A DNA stretch of 64,000 bases from positions 278,501 to 342,500 of the forward strand of contig CAXKVR010000003.1 of NCBI GenBank assembly GCA_964058845.1, read 5' to 3'. The notes beneath the pieces are model-generated. The model searched no databases. It had not been told where the DNA came from and worked only from the letters and a program-made list of their open reading frames with translations. The stretch is from Carex sylvatica. Taxonomy: Eukaryota; Streptophyta; Magnoliopsida; Poales; Cyperaceae. Position numbers and translations under genes: made by a program. The stretch's first letter is position 1. Each line of letters begins with the position of its first letter. Of the stretch, positions 58,401 through 64,000 are shown one piece after another.

Positions 58401-60256
58401 ACAAGCACCATAATCCTTTATCATCGAACTATCCTTGGTACATACTCACATTCTCCTGAAATGCATGAGGCAATTCAAAAATCTTGGGGAAATAAATGCT
58501 TCAAGAAACATTTTAATACAGATTGTCACACTGCAACAAATTAAGGAATTATTTGACATTTTTCAGAAAAACAAAAACACCATCACAACCCTCCCTCAGA
58601 AAAGTAATAATATATAAAGTAAGATGAGGATGAAAACCTCATGAAGGTAATGGCTAGTTAAGAGGGCATCACGAAGGAGACGGTTTCTCTTAGTGACAGT
58701 AGTGGCAGCAGGCTGCACGGGTGGGAGGGAATCAGGGGGTATATCAAATGCAAAGTTATACCTCAAGGGCCTTTTGTTCATGAAAGGAGTATCCGCCTTG
58801 AGAAATTTGGTGATTTCTTGCATTGCATGTTTCCACTCCTTGTACTCTGCTTCCTGCATCGAATAAGACCTTGAGTCAATTAATTAACAATGGAAGGCAT
58901 AAATTTTTAGTTAAAGTAATGATGAAAGGAACAGGCCTGGAAGGTCTTGCGACAGTCATCAAGGAGGGTTTTGAGCTGGGAGGTAAGACGTGTGACCATC
59001 TCTCTGCGGCCAATAACAAGACATACAGTCAGGAAACGTGCTAGAAACCTCAACTGCTTATTTGCCAGCACCATGTCTTGCCCTCCTCCACCTAGAGTAG
59101 CACAGCATGGTGTCATCTATGAATTATTTCATTTCATGGGCTTTTATAATGATACACTAAATTAAATAAGCAATTACCTACTTTACATCAATTTTTGATG
59201 TAGACATAGATGTTATTTGATTTGTTAGGTACTCTTTTTTTTGTTGTACTCCAAATCGATACTAAATGAGACAATGCTTAAATTACAATAAAATTTGGAT
59301 GAAAATGATGTCTCCATTCTGACCTGACAAAGGGACCTAACTGTACCTAGGACACAACCCAATAATACCCAAAGAACTCCCATTCAGGTCAGGTCAGGTC
59401 GGGATGAAACCAGACCCAATTCATTGATCACTATCATAGCTACCATTGTTTTACTTTTTTTGAAGGTAGACCAGAGATGGAAATCTTACTGCTATTAGAG
59501 GAGGTCTCACGGAAGTAGTCACGGTCAAGAATAGCCTCATAGAAAACATAAGCCTCAGCAAGACAAGCACTATCCGAAGTGCGCTGATATTGGCCATAGT
59601 AGAGCTGTGCAATTCTCGAGGCAATCTCACCGACTTCCCACCTCCGCATCCCAGCCTCAACCAGCCTTTGCCGGTTCTCCTGCTGCATCTTCCATAGCTG
59701 TGTATATATCTTGAATGCCTTGTGGAACTCCAGATCATTCCTGTTTACATAAAAGTATAAAAGAACTTACCAAAAAGAAAGGTTGAGAAACAGTGTAAAA
59801 TTTTTGGTTGATACATCCAGGCTCATCTAATGATTGTCAATCTTAAAATCATGATTTGAAAAACGCAATTTTTTCAGTAGCCAGGTAAATCCGCTATTTC
59901 AATTTCAAATCTGTTGCATTATTAAATTTCCAATTTCCCCTAGATGTACAGCTGATTACACCTCCACATTAGTGAGGAAGAACACACAAACCAGTAATTT
60001 CAAGTATCGATTATTATCAATTTGGAGATTTCTGGTGCAGATAGAAATCCAACAGGGAACCTATGCACGAAAGAAATGAAAATAATTTGACATTTTTGAG
60101 GAAAAAATATTCCAAAACAGTAAATGTACAGAACCTGTGGCGACCAAAAATGGGGAGATCGCGAACAAGAGAAAAGCGGCGATCGGCCTTGTCTACCAGC
60201 AACCAGAACTGCTCCGTCACAGGTACCATCGTCGCGCTGCTGTTGCTCTGCGCCAT
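55467..60256 (-). CDS. SCAI: SCAI homolog (DUF3550/UPF0682 protein)
   Basis: Eleven exons on the minus strand: 60256-60135, 59740-59490, 59091-58937, 58853-58638, 58309-58091, 57984-57918, 57808-57674, 57505-57414, 56265-56065, 55977-55841, 55719-55467. They join in phase to 615 residues, about the length of animal SCAI. Recognisable pieces include FHKAFKIYTQLWKMQQENR, YYGQYQRTSDSACLAEAYVF, EWKHAMQEITKFLKAD, KCEELPADGILLIYLSAA, YPSDLIPFTRRPLFLIIDS and EKGETAAMLLSP. Animal SCAI is a nuclear cofactor that represses SRF/MAL transcription and has a DNA-repair role. The plant protein's function is not established. Two introns (after exons 3 and 8) use GC instead of GT at the donor. A MITE sits in intron 8. 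The GAGAGA run upstream of 60256 is likely 5' UTR. Confidence 0.92.
56831..57163. mobile_element. MITE family A, copy 6, in SCAI intron 8
   Basis: The left end CATGCCTCAACTCACGTCCT and right end GATAAGGATGTGAGGCATG are inverse. Inside are GCTTGGAGACCAAATTTTAT and the facing AAATATAAAATTTGGTCTTC. It lies wholly inside the intron between exons 8 and 9 of the SCAI homolog and should be removed by splicing. Confidence 0.85.
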
Positions 60257-60745
60257 TACGACTACATGCGGAGAGAGAGAGAGAGAGAGGAAATTTGTCG
60301 AGGTTTTGTTTTCCTGCGATTCAGACTCCAGAGACTGTATACTTTCTCGTTGAATTTACTTAACCAGCCACCGGCCCGCTGAACCTGTCCAGTCCGGTTC
60401 AGCGATAGACCGGATCAGACCGGGATCGCTACAGAACGAGCACGGCGAGCCGGACCCAGGTTAAATTACGTATTTTTGTATATAATATTTTATGTATTTA
60501 ATAAATTATACATTAATAAATTTATATGTTGAATTTGGTGTTTTCTGTTGCCCATTTGATACTGATCGAATAGTCCTAAATAATTAGTTCTTAATAAATT
60601 TTGATATCATTAATCGAACATACAGTCTTTTGTTTGTCGTAATTAGCTCCTAATTCAATTCGTATTAAAAGCAACAGAAAATAATTATTGTGCTCATAAC
60701 TTGTTTGATGTAACTTATAAATTACAAACAAAAATATATGTTTGT
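60257..60745. other. SCAI promoter side and AT-rich DNA
   Basis: GA-repeat (60272-60291) close to the SCAI start, then a GC-richer stretch 60360-60460 (CCGGTTCAGCG, AGACCGGATCAGACCGGGAT) and AT-rich DNA. No ORF of interest. Confidence 0.4.
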
Positions 60746-61195
60746 AATGGTTTGGACATCTCCAACGGAGGTCTCCTGAAGCACCGGTGCGTACTAGAAT
60801 TATAAAACGTATCGAAAACACAAGGAGAGGCAAAGGTCGGTCACAATTGATATGAGATGAAGCAGTAAAAAGAGACTTGAATGAATGAAATATATCTAAG
60901 GAGTGAGCTTCAGACATGAGCACGTGAAAGCTAGTGATTCACGTACGAGAACTATGATCTAGTAGTAGTTAAAGATTATTTAGGGTAGTATTATAGGTCT
61001 TATATCATAGGACTAATAATTTGAAGTCAAGAATGTAAACTTACGACTTTGACTCCTACGATTGATAGTTTAAGTAGAATATAGTTAATATTATTATTAT
61101 TATTATTATTATTTATCTAAAATGATTATAATTGAATTTTATTTTTAGTTTACTCCAACTAGTTTGGGATTAAAGACTTCTTGTTGTTGTTGTAG
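60746..61195 (+). mobile_element. 3' end of an RTE-type LINE, decayed
   Basis: A plus-strand frame reads WFGHLQRRSPEAPVRT, then RRGKGRSQ, then DEAVKRDLNE and, after stop codons, KLVIHVRE. This is the C-terminal part of plant RTE LINE polyproteins with at least four stops. The TTGGGATTAAAGACTTCTTG then TTGTTGTTG tail near 61166-61195 is the usual end of plant RTE elements. 5'-truncated, inactive. Confidence 0.8.
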
Positions 61196-61820
61196 ATCTG
61201 AATCGAACAAATACAACAATTTAAAAATGTTATTCCTCCCATCTCATAAAGATTAGATATAACTTGATATAAAATTACCATTGAAGTATATTTATAACTA
61301 GTTGTGTACTAATGGTTCTTTTTTTTAATCGGTTCAAGCTCTAATTCAAGTTGTGAAATCACAAGAGGTGACATGTACTCAACATCAATTGCATGATAAG
61401 GATTTCCACATATTTGCACCAGAATATAAAAAAAAGTTCCTGCATATTTAAACCAAACAAATATCCTTTGCATTTTTTAAAATTTAAATAGTTGCAAATA
61501 ACTCCTTTCATTAAACATTCTTATTATAAAATTTGAAAAATCCAAACGTACCTCCTTTTTTTTTCATTAACATTCAAACATAACATCTCAAGCAGTCCTC
61601 GCTATTATTATTTCGATATTTAACTAGTATAAATCGATACTAATAAGCTCTTACATTGAGAATAAAACTATCATTGTATTGCAACTTGCTGCACTAAATC
61701 AGACTTATATATGGTTATTATATTGTAATATTACTACTGCTAAATCATTTAATTTTGCACGAGCTTTAATTTTTTTTTTTTGAAAAATAAAATCTCCCCA
61801 TGAAGAATTGTACGAATTGA
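61196..61820. other. AT-rich gene-free stretch
   Basis: No ORF, RNA gene or complete element recognised. Short homopolymers only. Confidence 0.5.
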
Positions 61821-61825
61821 AGAGC

Positions 61826-62111
61826 GGTCATTTTTATTAATACCCAAAAAAAAAATTAATTTTAAAAATGTCTCCGTGTTTGATTTTTTTTTTTAAATGT
61901 CCTGACCGCCAGGCTCACGGACGGCCCAAAAAACTCAGAAGACTGCCTCTGCAGAGGCGGGTCAAACTCCTACCAGACCGTCTCCCTGCAGGGGCGGACC
62001 ACACCTCTAGTAGACCGTCCAGGCCTAACGGTCAGGGCATTTTTAAAAAAAAAACAAGCACGGAGGCATTTTTAAAATTAACTTTTTTTGAGAGGTATTA
62101 ATAAAAATGAC
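61826..62111. mobile_element. MITE with about 85-bp inverted ends, possibly Mutator-like
   Basis: The left arm CGGTCATTTTTATTAATACC runs on to TTAATTTTAAAAATG and CCGTG; the right arm is the inverse. The GC-rich centre holds GACCGTC motifs and CTGCAGAGG. The flanks ATTGAAGAG and TATGAAGAG agree at seven of nine bases. This suggests a 9-bp duplication but does not prove it. Confidence 0.7.
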
Positions 62112-62230
62112 CGTATGAAGAGTGTCATTTTTATATTCATAACCAATTTGTGGTACTCTGATCGATTCATCAATATTGTTTTGAAAAAAAAGAGAAAAAA
62201 AGAGAAAAAAAGAAGAAGTTATTGTTGTTT

Positions 62231-62389
62231 GAATTTTTTTTTTTTTTTTTTTGAAAGAAATAAAGGTTAAGCTTTCAAATTCTATACTCTTGTTATTAAA
62301 TAATGGATTTTTGTCATCTGAGTTTCGAACTCATAACCTTTCACATGAAGACTATATGTCTTTGTTATTAAACTAAAGACTAGTTCTCA
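62231..62389 (-). mobile_element. tRNA-derived SINE, copy 3
   Basis: On the minus strand: GAACTAGTCTTTAGTTTAAT then GGTTATGAGTTCGAAAC (B-box-like), a middle matching the other two copies in layout, and a poly(A) tail (T-run at 62235-62252). The flanking duplication is only about TTGAA, so the age or boundaries are uncertain. Confidence 0.7.
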
Positions 62390-62679
62390 CTTGAAAGAAT
62401 GGCTATGTCGATGTTTTTTAAATATAAGAAGGCATGCTCGAACTTTTAATTTAATGGAAAAAGTTGAATGAAATGGAGTATTACAACTAGTAAAATACAA
62501 GGAACTATTTTTAAGTTTGAAAATGTAAAGTGTCTAAGATAGGGTGCAAACGGATCGATAGTAATAAAATTATATTTGTATTTGTTTTTATTTTTTGGAT
62601 ACAAATTTATAAATACGGATCGAATATTAAATAGATACGTACATATCATATATTTATTTTTCAATACTATTTATTTATT

Positions 62680-62805
62680 AAAAAAATATAAATATTTAAA
62701 ATATTTAAAAATATAAATATTTAAAATATTTAAAAATATAAATATTTAAAATATTTAAAAATATAAATATTTAAAATATTTAAAAATATAAATATTTAAA
62801 ATATT
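62680..62805. repeat. 25-bp tandem repeat, about five copies
   Basis: Unit AAAAATATAAATATTTAAAA plus TATTT, nearly perfect over five copies. Simple AT-rich minisatellite. Confidence 0.85.
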
Positions 62806-62809
62806 TATC

Positions 62810-64000
62810 TAATTGTAACATTGAATAATATAAAAAATATTTATATAGTATATATTTATTATTCAGTTACAAATAATTAAAATTTAAAACCATATTTTAT
62901 AATATTTGAATATCAAATGTTCATATTTAATTTTTAGATACGAATCCAGATTCAAACAAATAATATCCGACCTGTTTGCATCCTGTTTGAGGCTCGACTA
63001 TAAATGGTCCTCGCAATTTTTTTCTCTTTAAAAAAATGCATAAACATTTGTAAATTAAATGCTCCTAGAATATTTTGTTATGACACGTTGTGGATAGCAA
63101 TAAGATACCGGATAAGTTATAAGACCCAAAGCTTGTACATCCCATAGAAAAGACGTGCACAGATCAACAAAATATATTATTTTCTATCATCTTAATAATT
63201 TAAAACATGAAAATCAATGCAGATTAATTAGGTATACTTTTTCCATAAACATTCTATAATGTATTTACGCATGATATGCGCATTGATTTATGGAAAAAGT
63301 ATAACTAATATGGGCAAATTCAAAAGAACAATCAAATTCGATATAAATATATATTGCTAAACTAGTATCGTGCATGTGCGTTGCAACGGAGTTATATTAT
63401 TATAAGATTGAACTTTAAAATTGAACATATAGATAAATAAATAATAAATAGTAGTAGAAGATAGCATACACAATTTTTTTTTTCAAGATTATTTGCAACA
63501 CAAATAATCCATGTATACTAAATTCGAAGAAGGAACAAATAATTATTTTATTTCTTCATTCGACACTAATGGTGAAAAAACATATTCTTATTTATTTATA
63601 TTAAACAAGTATTGGTTATTAAAACTAACTTAATAAAGATGAACATAAATTATTGTCGAAATAAGATGAGTGAAACTATAGTAAATTATATCATTTTCTT
63701 CATATTATTTTATTGCATTTCGAGATTTTCAATCAAGAGATTTTGAAGGTTAAAATCACAATTGGCCAGTATGGTTCTGATAATCTGGTTAGGCTTTAGA
63801 TTTCATGTTTTCAATATTTTATGTTTTTAATTTTGAAATACAATAAGTTTCAAGAGAAATTCAAAAAATGCACTTAATTTATCATATTTGGATGGATGAT
63901 AAATGTAGATGTTGGCTTCTGTGACTTGTGCAAAGATCACAAAGGAGCAGGTTTGTATGAACATTAGAAATTTATGTAAATAAGTTTTGATAAATGATAC
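62810..64000. other. AT-rich gene-free end of window
   Basis: A hairpin with facing TATACTTTTTCCATAAA and TTTATGGAAAAAGTATA lies at about 63233-63306. CATGTGCGTTGCAACGGAG at 63374-63392 resembles a motif often found in plant repeats. Otherwise no gene or complete element. Confidence 0.45.

Overview
The window is nuclear DNA from a flowering plant. The evidence is spliced genes with GT-AG introns, plant-type families (LSD1-type zinc-finger protein, clade-A AT-hook protein, plant DEAD-box helicase RH42, plant SCAI/DUF3550 protein), an elongator tRNA-Met gene with a plant-style 11-nt intron, and many plant transposons (MULE, CACTA, hAT and foldback elements, Ty3/Gypsy remnants, tRNA-derived SINEs, an RTE LINE tail). 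The DNA is strongly AT-rich. I cannot name the species.

Layout. 1-6.2 kb: gene-free, with a long foldback element and smaller MITEs. 6.3-8.9 kb: an LSD ONE LIKE 1 type gene (+). 9-16.4 kb: gene-free, with a foldback element flanked by a 9-bp target duplication and an inverted repeat whose loop holds a SINE. 16.4-17.9 kb: an intronless AHL DNA-binding protein gene (-). 17.9-24.2 kb: AT-rich, gene-poor. 24.2-36 kb: a repeat block with a small CACTA element, a 2.7-kb solo LTR, a zone of GATAAATACTT repeats and a larger CACTA element that holds a truncated Athila/Tat-like Gypsy fragment. 36-40 kb: MITEs, a long TA microsatellite and tRNA-Met(CAT). 40.3-45.5 kb: a MULE with long TIRs and a decayed plant-mobile-domain gene, then a hAT MITE. 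47-54 kb: two head-to-tail genes, a three-finger CCCH protein and an intronless 1208-aa RH42-type helicase. 55.4-60.3 kb: an 11-exon SCAI homolog (-). 60.4-64 kb: repeats only.

The intact genes are ordinary plant housekeeping or regulatory genes of nuclear gene expression: a zinc-finger stress regulator, a chromatin-architecture protein, an RNA-binding CCCH protein, a pre-mRNA splicing helicase and a transcription cofactor. They do not form a pathway cluster. The most unusual signals are two GC-AG introns in the SCAI gene, the 47-bp duplication of the tRNA-Met 3' half, the 14-bp frame-breaking duplication in the MULE gene, and the nested transposon structures, several of which have resolvable target-site duplications. 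I found no convincing undescribed gene system.
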